Shown here in pieces: positions 7,506 to 15,110 of a stretch of 64,000 nt of DNA. A program made the position numbers and the translations under genes. Below the pieces are notes generated by a model, which ran no database searches, was not told where the DNA came from, and was given only the letters and a program-made list of their open reading frames with translations. This DNA comes from Actinomycetes bacterium (lineage in GTDB: Bacteria > Actinomycetota > Acidimicrobiia > Acidimicrobiales > Ilumatobacteraceae): assembly GCA_014190235.1 (NCBI GenBank), contig BJGC01000009.1, positions 17,036 through 81,035 of the forward strand, given 5' to 3'. Numbering within the stretch: the first letter of the stretch is position 1; each line of letters starts with the position of its first letter.

Positions 7506-8777
7506 ATGGCCGAGATCACGCTTGAAGATTTTGAAAAAGAAGCACGCAGTTTTTTGGATGCCAACGCTGAGCGTCGCGAAGAAGAGAAGGCTTTTGTCTG
7601 GGGTGAAGGTGCAGACATGATGGGCGCGTTTGAGGAACGCTCGCGCGAATCCGAAGAACGCATTGTTGGTGATGCCAAGACCTGGCGCGGTAAAAAGTTT
7701 GCAGCCGGATTCGGTTGGATCACTGGTCCAAAAAAGTTTGGTGGACGCGAACTGCCCGGGTCGTTTGACAAGGCCTATGCCCGACTTGAGGCCCAATATC
7801 GCACGCCCAACGAGTCAATATTTGGAATCGGTTTAGGAATGGTTGCCCCAACAATTTTGGCTCACGCCACAGAAGAAGCAAAGGAGCAATACCTCACCGC
7901 GATGTGGAGCGCCGACATTGTCGGTTGCCAATTATTTAGTGAGCCAGGTGCGGGTAGCGATCTTGCTTCTCTCAGCACAAAAGCACTTCGTGATGGCGAA
8001 GAATGGATCATCACAGGACAAAAAGTCTGGACCTCTGGAGCACAGTATTCAGACATCGGTGAGATTATCTGTCGAACCAATCCTGACTTGCCAAAGCACA
8101 AGGGTCTCACGGGCTTCATTGTGGATATGCACGCACCTGGTATTGAGATTCGACCACTTCGTCAGATGACAGGTGGCGCAAGTTTCAACGAAGTTTTCTT
8201 CAACGAAGTTCGTGTGCCAGATAGTCACCGACTGGGCGACGAAAACAATGGCTGGAACGTTGCACTGACAACTCTCATGAACGAACGCGCATCCATCGGA
8301 GGCGGTGGCAGTACCGCATCAAACGCTGACAACCCACTTATCGTGCGCCTGATCGCAATGGTGCAACACTTTGGATTAAATAATGACCCCCTCGTTCGAG
8401 ATGAACTAGCCGCGCTCATCACTGGTTATCGCGTGGCGAGCTACAACAACCAACGAGCCATGGCCAAGATTCGGTCAGGGCAGACTCCTGGTCCAGAAAT
8501 GTCCATCGCCAAGATGGCTCTCACGATCAACCAAACAAAACTCGGCAACTTTGCTGCTCGCGTGTTGGGCCCACGAATTCAAGCCGACACTGGCGAGTGG
8601 GGAACCTACTCGTGGGGATCTCTCCTGCTTGGCACACCAGGATTGCGAATCGCTGGCGGTTCTGACGAAGTCATGCGCAATATCGTTGGTGAGCGCGTGC
8701 TTGGTTTGCCAAAAGAACCTGGCATCGACTCAGTCTCACCATTCCGAGATCTCAAAATTTCCGTGACCCAGAAATAG
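7506..8777 (+). CDS. Acyl-CoA dehydrogenase family protein
   Basis: A 423-residue FAD enzyme of the acyl-CoA dehydrogenase superfamily, which oxidises acyl-CoA thioesters to enoyl-CoA and passes electrons to ETF. It contains QLFSEPGAGSDLASL (signature 1, about 140-155), WIITGQKVWTSGAQ (middle beta domain) and a C-terminal helical domain ending LRIAGGSDEVMRNIVGERVLGLP, the FAD/CoA signature 2. The length is slightly above the usual 380-400 because of an acidic N-terminal helix. It is monocistronic and converges on rnhB. Substrate chain length or branching cannot be read. A good Shine-Dalgarno (AAAGGGG) supports the start. Confidence 0.93.
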   Translation: MAEITLEDFEKEARSFLDANAERREEEKAFVWGEGADMMGAFEERSRESEERIVGDAKTWRGKKFAAGFGWITGPKKFGGRELPGSFDKAYARLEAQYRTPNESIFGIGLGMVAPTILAHATEEAKEQYLTAMWSADIVGCQLFSEPGAGSDLASLSTKALRDGEEWIITGQKVWTSGAQYSDIGEIICRTNPDLPKHKGLTGFIVDMHAPGIEIRPLRQMTGGASFNEVFFNEVRVPDSHRLGDENNGWNVALTTLMNERASIGGGGSTASNADNPLIVRLIAMVQHFGLNNDPLVRDELAALITGYRVASYNNQRAMAKIRSGQTPGPEMSIAKMALTINQTKLGNFAARVLGPRIQADTGEWGTYSWGSLLLGTPGLRIAGGSDEVMRNIVGERVLGLPKEPGIDSVSPFRDLKISVTQK

Positions 8778-8796
8778 ATTCGTTCGCCGCGCCCAA

Positions 8797-9471
8797 CTAC
8801 TTGGATTTTCCGGTTAAGTTCCAGGAAAGACGATGATGGGGAGTTGGCCCATATTGTTTGATTGCATCCGTATGAACACGGGCGCCGTATCCCTTATTTG
8901 ATGCCCACTGATACACGGGATGTTGCTCATGCAAAGTGCGCATCAACGCATCGCGTTCGACCTTGGCAATGACACTCGCCGCCGCCACCGACGAACAATC
9001 ACGATCTGCTTTTTGTCGCACAATAATGCGCGAGGTACACACTAATCCGTCGGCACATAGGGGTCGCTGTGGCCGCACAAGCCAGTTGTAATTGCCATCC
9101 AGAATCACAACGTCCGGAACTATTCCCAACGCCGCTAATGCTCGCTCTCCAGCCAAACGCAATCCAACAAGAATTCCGTATTCATCAATCTCTTGCGAGG
9201 TTCCGATTCCGATGGCACACGCCGTTGCCCATTGACGACTAGGTGCAACGAGTTCTTCGCGTTGATTCGCCGTGAGTAATTTGCTGTCTGCAAGTCCCGC
9301 TGGTGGCTCAGCACACGTGCGTGTCATCGCCACGATGCCCACCATCACTGGACCAGCAAGTGCGCCTCTTCCTACTTCGTCAATACCGGCCACCACAGTG
9401 CGGTCTGAGACACACAGAGACTTCTCGAGTTCACACGTGGGATATATGCGCGTCAACGAAGACTTCGACAC
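8797..9471 (-). CDS. rnhB: Ribonuclease HII
   Basis: A 224-residue RNase HII, which cuts RNA in RNA-DNA hybrids and single ribonucleotides misincorporated in DNA. The metal-binding motif GIDEVGRGALAGPV lies at about residues 29-42 and supplies the first Asp-Glu pair. VVILDGNYN (third acid) and the SVAAASVIAKVERDALM block follow, and the family's C-terminal YGxxxHxxxIxxxGPxxxHR appears as GYGARVHTDAIKQYGPTPHHR. The GTG start at 9471 shares one base with the TAG stop of the upstream gene (TAGTG), so it is translationally coupled to the 398-residue unknown protein. Confidence 0.96.
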   Translation of the reverse strand: MSKSSLTRIYPTCELEKSLCVSDRTVVAGIDEVGRGALAGPVMVGIVAMTRTCAEPPAGLADSKLLTANQREELVAPSRQWATACAIGIGTSQEIDEYGILVGLRLAGERALAALGIVPDVVILDGNYNWLVRPQRPLCADGLVCTSRIIVRQKADRDCSSVAAASVIAKVERDALMRTLHEQHPVYQWASNKGYGARVHTDAIKQYGPTPHHRLSWNLTGKSK

Positions 9472-10667
9472 TACGGGGCGCCCATCGGCGCTTCAAGCAG
9501 CGCCTCCCCTGATGCTTCAGTCGACGACCAGGACGAGTCAGCGCGTCCACCGGTGACAACGAGGCCTGGTTCACCATGGACTTCCCACAACACTGCAGGT
9601 CGTGCGCCATGCCATCTGACTGCATACGACACATATCGATGTGCGTCGGCCACCAACCGGTGACATTCAAAGTTTTGTCCCCACCACGGTTCTGGAATGC
9701 CTCTGGGGAACAACTTAACTATCCCACCGCTTGCTGATGGCTGCGCCAGTAAAGATTCGAGCCACGCTGCCAGTAAATGATCTTCTGGTGCCTCGACTGG
9801 AATTGGTTCAACAGCATGATCAGCCAAGCGCAACCATGCACGCGCAATGTCATCAACTGCTGCATCTTCGTGATGGCGTGCGCAGACACTTGCTGCAGTT
9901 GACAGCAAGTGTGCTGTGTCCCATGCCAACTGGGTTGTTTTGCGTTCACGCTTAAGGCGTTGTTCTACAACGCGCACAACATCTACAATACTGTCAGCAC
10001 TAAAGTCGCCTAATCGGATGCGCTCAATAACTGCGTGCTCGGCTGCCATATTGAGATCGCCCTCATCCAATAACAGACGACTACGCACCGCAGTAAGTCG
10101 AGAGCAGAGCGACTGATCAGGTAACACCATTCGCGACGCGACCTCACATGCTGTTTCCCATCCGTTTAAAACTTGCATGTATCCAGCAATTCCAGTCGGC
10201 AGTTGGCCGGCATGGGGCTTGTTGTGCAGTAAGGCAGTGCGAACGGTTGCCTGATGACCAAGCGGCAAAACGAGGCTATTGCTTGGCATCTCAATACCTT
10301 GTGGCACAACATCACTTGGTGGATGAGTTGTCAGCACATCGTTGCGACTAAGAGCAATTACCACTGGCAGAGTTGACTCGTTGACAAACTCCATCACCGT
10401 CATGCCGCCCATGTCCGCAACGCAAAAAATGCGCTGCACGATGTCACCTCCCGGCACATGCAGACGAGTCTCGGCAACAGGCGTCCCGGCCAGCCACTTT
10501 TGTCGCAGCGTCGGCTCGTTTTCTGGAACATACCAACGATCATCGGCAGCAACTCGCCACAATATCGGAGCCGAACCATCACATGGAATCAACATTCCGC
10601 TGTTGGTGACCTGAGTTCTCCAATGAGTTCCGCGCACACCAATCGTGTCATGGGAGTGCCCGCTCAT
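9471..10667 (-). CDS. Hypothetical protein in the gpsA-rnhB operon
   Basis: A 398-residue soluble protein with no recognised domain. The N-terminal half looks beta-rich (WRVAADDRWYVPENEPTL, then DIVQRIFCVADMGGMTVMEFVNES), like a carbohydrate-binding or glycosidase-type beta-sandwich. The C-terminal half is mainly helical, with an HHEDAAVDD stretch, ending in a strand-rich segment (RPAVLWEVHGEPGLVVTGG). This beta-sandwich plus helical layout is faintly like all-alpha glycoside hydrolases, but no catalytic motif can be named. It overlaps gpsA by 4 nt (ATGA) and rnhB by 1 nt, so it is certainly translated. Function unknown. Confidence 0.8.
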   Translation of the reverse strand: MSGHSHDTIGVRGTHWRTQVTNSGMLIPCDGSAPILWRVAADDRWYVPENEPTLRQKWLAGTPVAETRLHVPGGDIVQRIFCVADMGGMTVMEFVNESTLPVVIALSRNDVLTTHPPSDVVPQGIEMPSNSLVLPLGHQATVRTALLHNKPHAGQLPTGIAGYMQVLNGWETACEVASRMVLPDQSLCSRLTAVRSRLLLDEGDLNMAAEHAVIERIRLGDFSADSIVDVVRVVEQRLKRERKTTQLAWDTAHLLSTAASVCARHHEDAAVDDIARAWLRLADHAVEPIPVEAPEDHLLAAWLESLLAQPSASGGIVKLFPRGIPEPWWGQNFECHRLVADAHRYVSYAVRWHGARPAVLWEVHGEPGLVVTGGRADSSWSSTEASGEALLEAPMGAP

Positions 10668-11671
10668 ATTGTTTCTGATTTTGATGTACGTGACATCAGC
10701 GCAGTGAGCGCCTCCTTAGCAGTTGCTCCATCACGACACACTGCAACAACTTGTTCAGTGATTGGCATATCAACGCTATGACGTATGGCAAGTTCAAGAA
10801 CCGACGGAGAACTCTTCACCCCTTCTGCGACCATTGACATTGAAGCCAAAATATCATCAAGTGATTCTCCCTGACCCAATCGCACACCAACTGTGGTGTT
10901 GCGACTTTTCATTGATGAACATGTTGCAATCAGATCTCCCATACCTGCAAGCCCGGACAACGTCGGAGCGTTACCACCCATTGCCATGGCTAGCCGTGTC
11001 ATTTCAGCCAATCCGCGAGTGATCAAGGTCGCCCTTGAGTTCTCCCCGAATCCCATCCCAGAAGCCATACCAGCCGCAATTGCAATAACATTTTTTACAA
11101 CGCCAGCGATTTCGCATCCAACGACATCAGAATTCGTATACACGCGTAATGTTGCCGAAGACAAAATACTCTGTAACTGAACAGCAACGTCTGCATCATT
11201 GACTGCTACCACGCATGCTGCTGGTTGACCAAGAGCGATTTCCGACGCCAAGTTTGGGCCTGTCAAAACTGCCACCGGATGTCCTGGCATGACATCATCA
11301 ACAACTTGGCTCATTCGCGACAAAGTGCCACGCTCCAAACCTTTGGCCAAACTCACGATTGGCACTTTGGCACTCATAAATGGCGCTGCTTGCTGTGCAA
11401 CATTGCGAAATCCGTGTGACGGCACTGCCATCAAGACAAGGTCCGCCCCCCCGACGACTTCTGCGAGGTCTGAAGATGCCCGCAATGTTTGATGCAGCAC
11501 GATGTCAGGTAAATACTCCTGATTGCAATGAGTCCGATTGATGCTCATTGCCACATCCGGTTGTCTGGCCCACAACATGACCGATGCGTTCGCCGCGCAC
11601 AGTGATGCAACGGTAGTTCCCCATGATCCAGCTCCGACTACAGCAACGCGTAGACCAGTGGAATTCGTCAT
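10664..11671 (-). CDS. gpsA: Glycerol-3-phosphate dehydrogenase [NAD(P)+]
   Basis: A 335-residue enzyme that reduces dihydroxyacetone phosphate to sn-glycerol-3-phosphate for phospholipid synthesis. The Rossmann motif VAVVGAGSWGTTVASLCA lies at the N-terminus. VLTGPNLASEIALGQPAA and the VVKNVIAIAAGMASGMGFGENSRATLITRGL block carry the catalytic Lys and substrate-binding residues. Start: the open frame reaches 11758 but would overlap the divergent cofC. ATG 11671 sits six nt behind TATCCT, a -10 box, and gives the family's normal N-terminus, so a leaderless start is preferred. It is the first gene of a three-gene operon with an unknown protein and rnhB. Confidence 0.95.
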   Translation of the reverse strand: MTNSTGLRVAVVGAGSWGTTVASLCAANASVMLWARQPDVAMSINRTHCNQEYLPDIVLHQTLRASSDLAEVVGGADLVLMAVPSHGFRNVAQQAAPFMSAKVPIVSLAKGLERGTLSRMSQVVDDVMPGHPVAVLTGPNLASEIALGQPAACVVAVNDADVAVQLQSILSSATLRVYTNSDVVGCEIAGVVKNVIAIAAGMASGMGFGENSRATLITRGLAEMTRLAMAMGGNAPTLSGLAGMGDLIATCSSMKSRNTTVGVRLGQGESLDDILASMSMVAEGVKSSPSVLELAIRHSVDMPITEQVVAVCRDGATAKEALTALMSRTSKSETI

Positions 11672-11724
11672 GGCATCAGGATAACTGTCGGAGTACTCCC
11701 ACTGCCTCCCTCTAGGCTGACGAG

Positions 11725-12288
11725 GTGCGAGTAGCGCTTGTTGTCCCAATGAAATCATTCAATGTTGCTAAGGGGCGACTCTCTGACGTGCTCGACACCA
11801 ACGAGCGCCAACAACTCGCCCGTGATTGTGCGCGAGTAGTTCTTGGCGCAGCCGGAAACTGGCCCAAATACGTCGTTTGTGATGCTGATGACGTTGCGAA
11901 TTGGGCAAAAGAAATAGGTGCGCACGTCGTGTCGTGCCCCACACCTGGACTTGATGAAGCAGTTGCCGCCGGAATAACCGCAGCAATCACAGATGGCGCA
12001 CAACACATTGTGGTGGCGCACGCAGATCTTCCACTTGCTCACACGTATCAACATCTCGTCCTAGACGCACAAGTGGCTTTGGTGCCAGACCGTCACATGG
12101 ACGGCACGAACGTCTTGAGCTTTCCGGCCGATATGCGATTTGCAACTGCATACGGTCCCCAAAGTTTTATGCGCCATCAAGAAATTTTGACAACACTTGG
12201 ACATCGATACGTTGTTGTCAATGATAACGAACTGTCACTCGATCTTGATACAGCCGATGATCTCACCGAACTGAGGAAACGAACATGA
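11725..12288 (+). CDS. cofC: 2-phospho-L-lactate guanylyltransferase CofC (coenzyme F420 synthesis)
   Basis: A 187-residue MobA-like nucleotidyltransferase that activates phospholactate, or phosphoenolpyruvate in mycobacteria, with GTP for F420 assembly. It shows VPMKSFNVAKGRLS at the N-terminus, HADLPLA as the metal-binding core, a DGTNVLSF loop, YGPQSF, and the LDLDTADDL motif near the C-terminus, all typical of CofC. The GTG start lies six nt after TAGGCT, so it is probably leaderless. The frame overlaps the following PIG-L gene by 4 nt (ATGA). F420 use fits the LLM-class oxidoreductase and the PPOX-fold protein elsewhere in the window. Confidence 0.93.
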   Translation: MRVALVVPMKSFNVAKGRLSDVLDTNERQQLARDCARVVLGAAGNWPKYVVCDADDVANWAKEIGAHVVSCPTPGLDEAVAAGITAAITDGAQHIVVAHADLPLAHTYQHLVLDAQVALVPDRHMDGTNVLSFPADMRFATAYGPQSFMRHQEILTTLGHRYVVVNDNELSLDLDTADDLTELRKRT

Positions 12289-13061
12289 ACGCCAACGATC
12301 CTGGCCAAACACCCCTGCAGTCCGTTGCTGCTTGGACCACCAACATCTCCGTTCCAAAAATAGTTCTGGCCATTGGAGCGCATCCAGATGATATTGAATT
12401 TGGATGCGGTGGAACACTTGCAAAATGGTCATCTGCAGGATCCATTGTGCATCACCTCGTGCTCACCGACGGGTCCAAGGGCACCTGGAATCCCGATGCT
12501 GACATTGCGGCACTCGTCGCCCAGCGACAAATCGAGCAATCCAACGCCGCACGTGCTCTCGGAGCAACAGGCTCAGTCATATTTCTTGGTCACACTGACG
12601 GAGAACTTGTGCATTCCCCTGCCGTGGTTGAACAGATCTGTTTACATATTCGACAACTGAAGCCAGATGTTGTCCTGACCCATGATCCCTGGAAGCGATA
12701 CCGCTTGCACCCAGATCATCGCAACGCCGGACTGAACTCCTGCGATGCGATTGTCGCTGCTCGCGACCCGCATTTTTTGCGTCATCAAATTTTAGAACTT
12801 GGTGCTCAGCATCATCGTCCTGACGCATTGTTGCTATGGGAAGCAGATGCGGCGAATCACGCAGAAGACGTGTCGGCGTTCGTCGATATCAAACTTGATG
12901 CGTTACTCAAGCATGCCAGCCAATTTGAAAGCACAATGAAAGCCACCGATGATTCTGGAATACAGAAATTCCGCGAGCGTATTCAAGAACGCATGACCGA
13001 ACTAGGCGTGCCCTATTCCTTTGAGGCTGCTGAGGTTTTTCATTACATGAATCGCCTCTAG
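12285..13061 (+). CDS. PIG-L (LmbE) family N-deacetylase
   Basis: A 258-residue zinc-dependent deacetylase or amidase of the family containing MshB and Mca (mycothiol) and BshB (bacillithiol). The zinc motif GAHPDDIEFGCGGTL appears near residue 31 and the distal HPDHRNAG at about 145, giving the canonical His-x-Asp-Asp and His ligands. The substrate is not certain: mycothiol synthesis or detoxification is plausible in an actinomycete, and the convergent neighbour is a DinB/MDMPI-like protein of the thiol-dependent superfamily. It is coupled to cofC by an ATGA overlap. Its TAG stop shares a CTAG tetranucleotide with the stop of the convergent gene. Confidence 0.9.
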   Translation: MNANDPGQTPLQSVAAWTTNISVPKIVLAIGAHPDDIEFGCGGTLAKWSSAGSIVHHLVLTDGSKGTWNPDADIAALVAQRQIEQSNAARALGATGSVIFLGHTDGELVHSPAVVEQICLHIRQLKPDVVLTHDPWKRYRLHPDHRNAGLNSCDAIVAARDPHFLRHQILELGAQHHRPDALLLWEADAANHAEDVSAFVDIKLDALLKHASQFESTMKATDDSGIQKFRERIQERMTELGVPYSFEAAEVFHYMNRL

Positions 13062-13840
13062 CGACCAAACTGCCCAGGTTGTCGCCCTTCTCCGGGTGGT
13101 CCAGCAAAAGCTTGTGCGATATCCATCCAATCATGCGCCAAGTCGCCATGAATTTCAAGATGCACATCATTTATGTGACGGCGACGCGTCACCACTTGAC
13201 AGAAGTCGAGTACGTCTCCGCTCACGCTGTGCGCTCCGTCGTCACCCCATCGCCATATTGTCCCATCAGGTGCGCTCAATCGCACGCACACCTCACCGGC
13301 AGGTAATTCACGTTGATTCGCAGCGTATGAGAACGCACGTGCCCGCACGCCTATGTGAGCAATATGACGCAAGCGCGGTGTTGATAGTACTTGCACGCTC
13401 AGCGCATCTGCCACGTCGTGCGCATGGGCCCATGTTTCCATGACACGTGCCGTCACCATTGATGCAACTGACATCGATGGACCGTACCATTGACACCGCG
13501 TCTCTGGTGACACTCCCTGCACTGCCGTGCACAGCGATGTGTTTGCATCTACCCACCACTTCACGATATTCGCGTGGGAACGAAAACGTTCTTGTCGATG
13601 AATATCTACACCCGATGACCGAAGAATTTTAAGATCCTCAGAAAAACGTACCGCGTCTGTCATAGACCAGAGAGCACGCTCGTCGAACAAAGCAAGATGA
13701 ATAATTTGATCCGCGATACACCAACCGGGAGCAGGTGTTGACGTGAGCCAGTCATTGTCATCCAATGGTTCGATCAATCTCAGGAGAGACTCTGCTTCGG
13801 CTCCAAGATCCTGCGCAAGTTGCACGATGTCGATGCCCAT
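13058..13840 (-). CDS. TIGR03084-type DinB/maleylpyruvate-isomerase-like protein
   Basis: A 260-residue member of an actinobacterial family with an N-terminal four-helix DinB-like bundle. Probable metal ligands include the His in DQIIHLALFDERAL (about residues 44-57) and the ETWAHAHDVADAL motif (about 134-146), which resembles the H-x3-H site of mycothiol-dependent maleylpyruvate isomerase. The C-terminal domain (VCVRLSAPDGTIWRWGDD) is the SCP2-like part seen in this family. Enzymatic activity is unknown; a thiol-dependent transferase or isomerase is a reasonable inference. It converges with the PIG-L gene, overlapping by 3 nt at CTAG. The ATG at 13840 gives a normal N-terminus. Confidence 0.85.
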   Translation of the reverse strand: MGIDIVQLAQDLGAEAESLLRLIEPLDDNDWLTSTPAPGWCIADQIIHLALFDERALWSMTDAVRFSEDLKILRSSGVDIHRQERFRSHANIVKWWVDANTSLCTAVQGVSPETRCQWYGPSMSVASMVTARVMETWAHAHDVADALSVQVLSTPRLRHIAHIGVRARAFSYAANQRELPAGEVCVRLSAPDGTIWRWGDDGAHSVSGDVLDFCQVVTRRRHINDVHLEIHGDLAHDWMDIAQAFAGPPGEGRQPGQFGR

Positions 13841-13876
13841 GTATTGATTGTGTCAAAGATGATCCCGAAAAGCAGA

Positions 13877-13900
13877 AACGAGGGGCTTTCGCCCCTCGTT
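13877..13900 (-). terminator. Intrinsic terminator after the H1-like gene
   Basis: A perfect 10-bp stem, AACGAGGGGC paired with GCCCCTCGTT, closes a 4-nt loop. It lies 50 nt beyond the stop codon of the H1-like gene. On the minus strand it is followed by TCTGCTTTT, a modest T-rich tail. It is the only clear intrinsic terminator recognised in the window. Confidence 0.75.
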
Positions 13901-13950
13901 CCTTGACACTCTGAACCGATTGGTTCTGTGATGAAAACAGTAGAGAAGGA

Positions 13951-14175
13951 CTAAGCCTTCTTCTTTGCTGCTCTCTTCTTGCGCTTTGCAGGAGCCTTTT
14001 TCGCTGCTGCTTTCTTCTTGCGCTTTGCAGGAGCCTTCTTCGCTGCTGCTTTCTTCTTGCGCTTTGCAGGAGCCTTCTTCGCTGCTGCTTTCTTCTTGCG
14101 CTTTGCAGGAGCCTTCTTCGCTGCTGCTTTCTTCTTTGCTGGGGCCTTCTTACGGGCCTTCTTCTTTGCTGCCAC
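13951..14175 (-). CDS. Lysine/alanine-rich histone H1-like DNA-binding protein
   Basis: A 74-residue, extremely basic protein built almost entirely of Lys, Ala, Arg and Pro, in 13-residue repeats of the form AAKKAPAKRKKKA. Such tails resemble eukaryotic H1 and the C-terminal extension of mycobacterial HupB, and bind DNA non-specifically. Here the tail is a separate gene just downstream of an HU gene (stop of HU 14204, start here 14175), as if HupB were split into two proteins. The GTG start at 14175 has GAGAGGA eight nt upstream. The 39-nt tandem repeats make copy-number change likely. It is followed by an intrinsic terminator. Confidence 0.88.
   Translation of the reverse strand: MAAKKKARKKAPAKKKAAAKKAPAKRKKKAAAKKAPAKRKKKAAAKKAPAKRKKKAAAKKAPAKRKKRAAKKKA
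13979..14134. repeat. Four tandem 39-nt repeats in the H1-like gene
   Basis: Four adjacent 39-nt units begin at 13979, 14018, 14057 and 14096, each starting TTGCGCTTTGCAGGAGCC on the plus strand. They are nearly identical; the first differs by one base (CCTTTTTC against CCTTCTTC). Each encodes 13 residues, so gain or loss of a unit keeps the frame. Confidence 0.95.
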
Positions 14176-14203
14176 TTGAGTTTCCTCTCTTTGTGTAAGT
14201 GAT

Positions 14204-14488
14204 TTACTTACGGTTTGGGTTTAGCTCAGCCTTGAGCGTTGAGCTCGCTGAGAACTTCATCGCGGTTGAAGCAGGAACATTGACCGTGGCACCCGTTTGT
14301 GGGTTACGACCTGTCCGTGCCTTGCGTTGGGTTGCACTGAATGAGCCAAAGCCCGGCCATGCAACCTTTCCGCCATTCTTAGTAGAAGCAACCACCAGTG
14401 CAAAGAACGCCGCAATTGTTCGTTCGGCATCTGCCTTGGAACAATCCGCTGCCTTTGCAACTTCTTCGATGAGCTCTGCTTTTGTCAT
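14204..14488 (-). CDS. HU-family nucleoid DNA-binding protein
   Basis: A 94-residue HU/IHF-fold protein: MTKAELIEEVAKAADCSKADAERTI helices, a GGKVAWPGFGSFSATQRKARTGRNPQTG core with the conserved GFGSF and the R-x-x-RxGRNP-x-TG beta-arm, then a short basic tail. It bends and compacts DNA. The open frame runs upstream to 14605, but GAGGAGG lies nine nt before the ATG at 14488 and the resulting N-terminus is the family's usual MxKAELI. It lacks the long Lys-rich tail of mycobacterial HupB, which is supplied by the adjacent H1-like gene. Upstream palindromes may regulate it. Confidence 0.95.
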   Translation of the reverse strand: MTKAELIEEVAKAADCSKADAERTIAAFFALVVASTKNGGKVAWPGFGSFSATQRKARTGRNPQTGATVNVPASTAMKFSASSTLKAELNPNRK

Positions 14489-14562
14489 TTTTTCCATTCC
14501 TCCTCGGATCGGAGTGTCGGGAGTATCTGAATGGGTTTTTTTACTAAAAGCAAGCATTGAAG

Positions 14563-14580
14563 TAGTTGCATTTGCAACTA
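14563..14580. promoter_or_regulatory. Perfect palindrome upstream of the HU gene (candidate operator)
   Basis: TAGTTGCA and TGCAACTA flank a 2-nt centre TT, making an 18-nt perfect dyad 75 nt before the HU start. It overlaps the region where the HU promoter should be (GATACT, a possible -10, lies closer to the gene). The binding factor is unknown; autoregulation is possible. Confidence 0.5.
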
Positions 14581-14599
14581 GAGCCTTTCTAGGTCTTCC

Positions 14600-15110
14600 T
14601 AGCACTGTGATGCATCAAGGACATCCGAGGCAGTCGCTGACGATTCGACATACCAAAATGCTTTTGGACACTCATCGGATCTTGCGTTGAACGTCATCTT
14701 GCGACGCGCTGATTTCTGCCAGAAATCGCTATCTTTCCTATATTTTATATGGGTTTTAGCGAGTTGGCTCGTTCTCGCACTGGGGTCGAGAATGCGCAAC
14801 ATTTGCCAGTACACCATCGAAAAACCCGAATCGTCGTGGTCAGTACTGCCCACAAATGCCGGCACAGAAATGTTTGTATTTTCTCACTCGCAAGTGCGCA
14901 AAATATTTTTTAAATTTTTTTAAAAAAATGCTGGATTTAGATCAATTTTTGTCGCAAGAGAGAATTTTTTTGATTTTTCCGCGTCATCAAGTATTCATCT
15001 CCCTATCCACCACTTACCTCAGCGCAGCGATAAATATGACCGTGTTGAACATATGTCATGCTCCTCAGCAACACTTGGTGATTTGCCAGTGGGATTGAAC
15101 TGACTCACCC
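14600..15110. other. 510-nt gene-free region between HU and phoH genes
   Basis: No convincing gene. It holds a 17-nt dyad (GATTTCTG-C-CAGAAATC, 14711-14727), a looser inverted pair TTCTCG/CGAGAA near 14780-14800, and a strongly AT-rich tract (about 14885-14970) with long T and A runs of the kind bound by nucleoid proteins. The two flanking genes are divergent, so both promoters lie here. No tRNA or known RNA fold was recognised. Confidence 0.6.

Noticed and set aside
13979..14134. Regular 39-nt repeats as a possible CRISPR array
   Set aside because: The units are contiguous with no spacers, and they encode a basic protein.
13965..14198. Leu/Ser/Phe-rich plus-strand frames across the H1-like gene
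   Set aside because: They are antisense shadows of the Lys/Ala repeats; the composition follows from the complementary codons.
14599..14865. 88-codon minus-strand frame upstream of HU
   Set aside because: No Shine-Dalgarno or -10 box at its start, no recognised motif, and it runs over the likely HU promoter.
15047..15057. GAACATATGTC as a possible LexA site before phoH
   Set aside because: Only one half matches; the right GTTCG half is missing.
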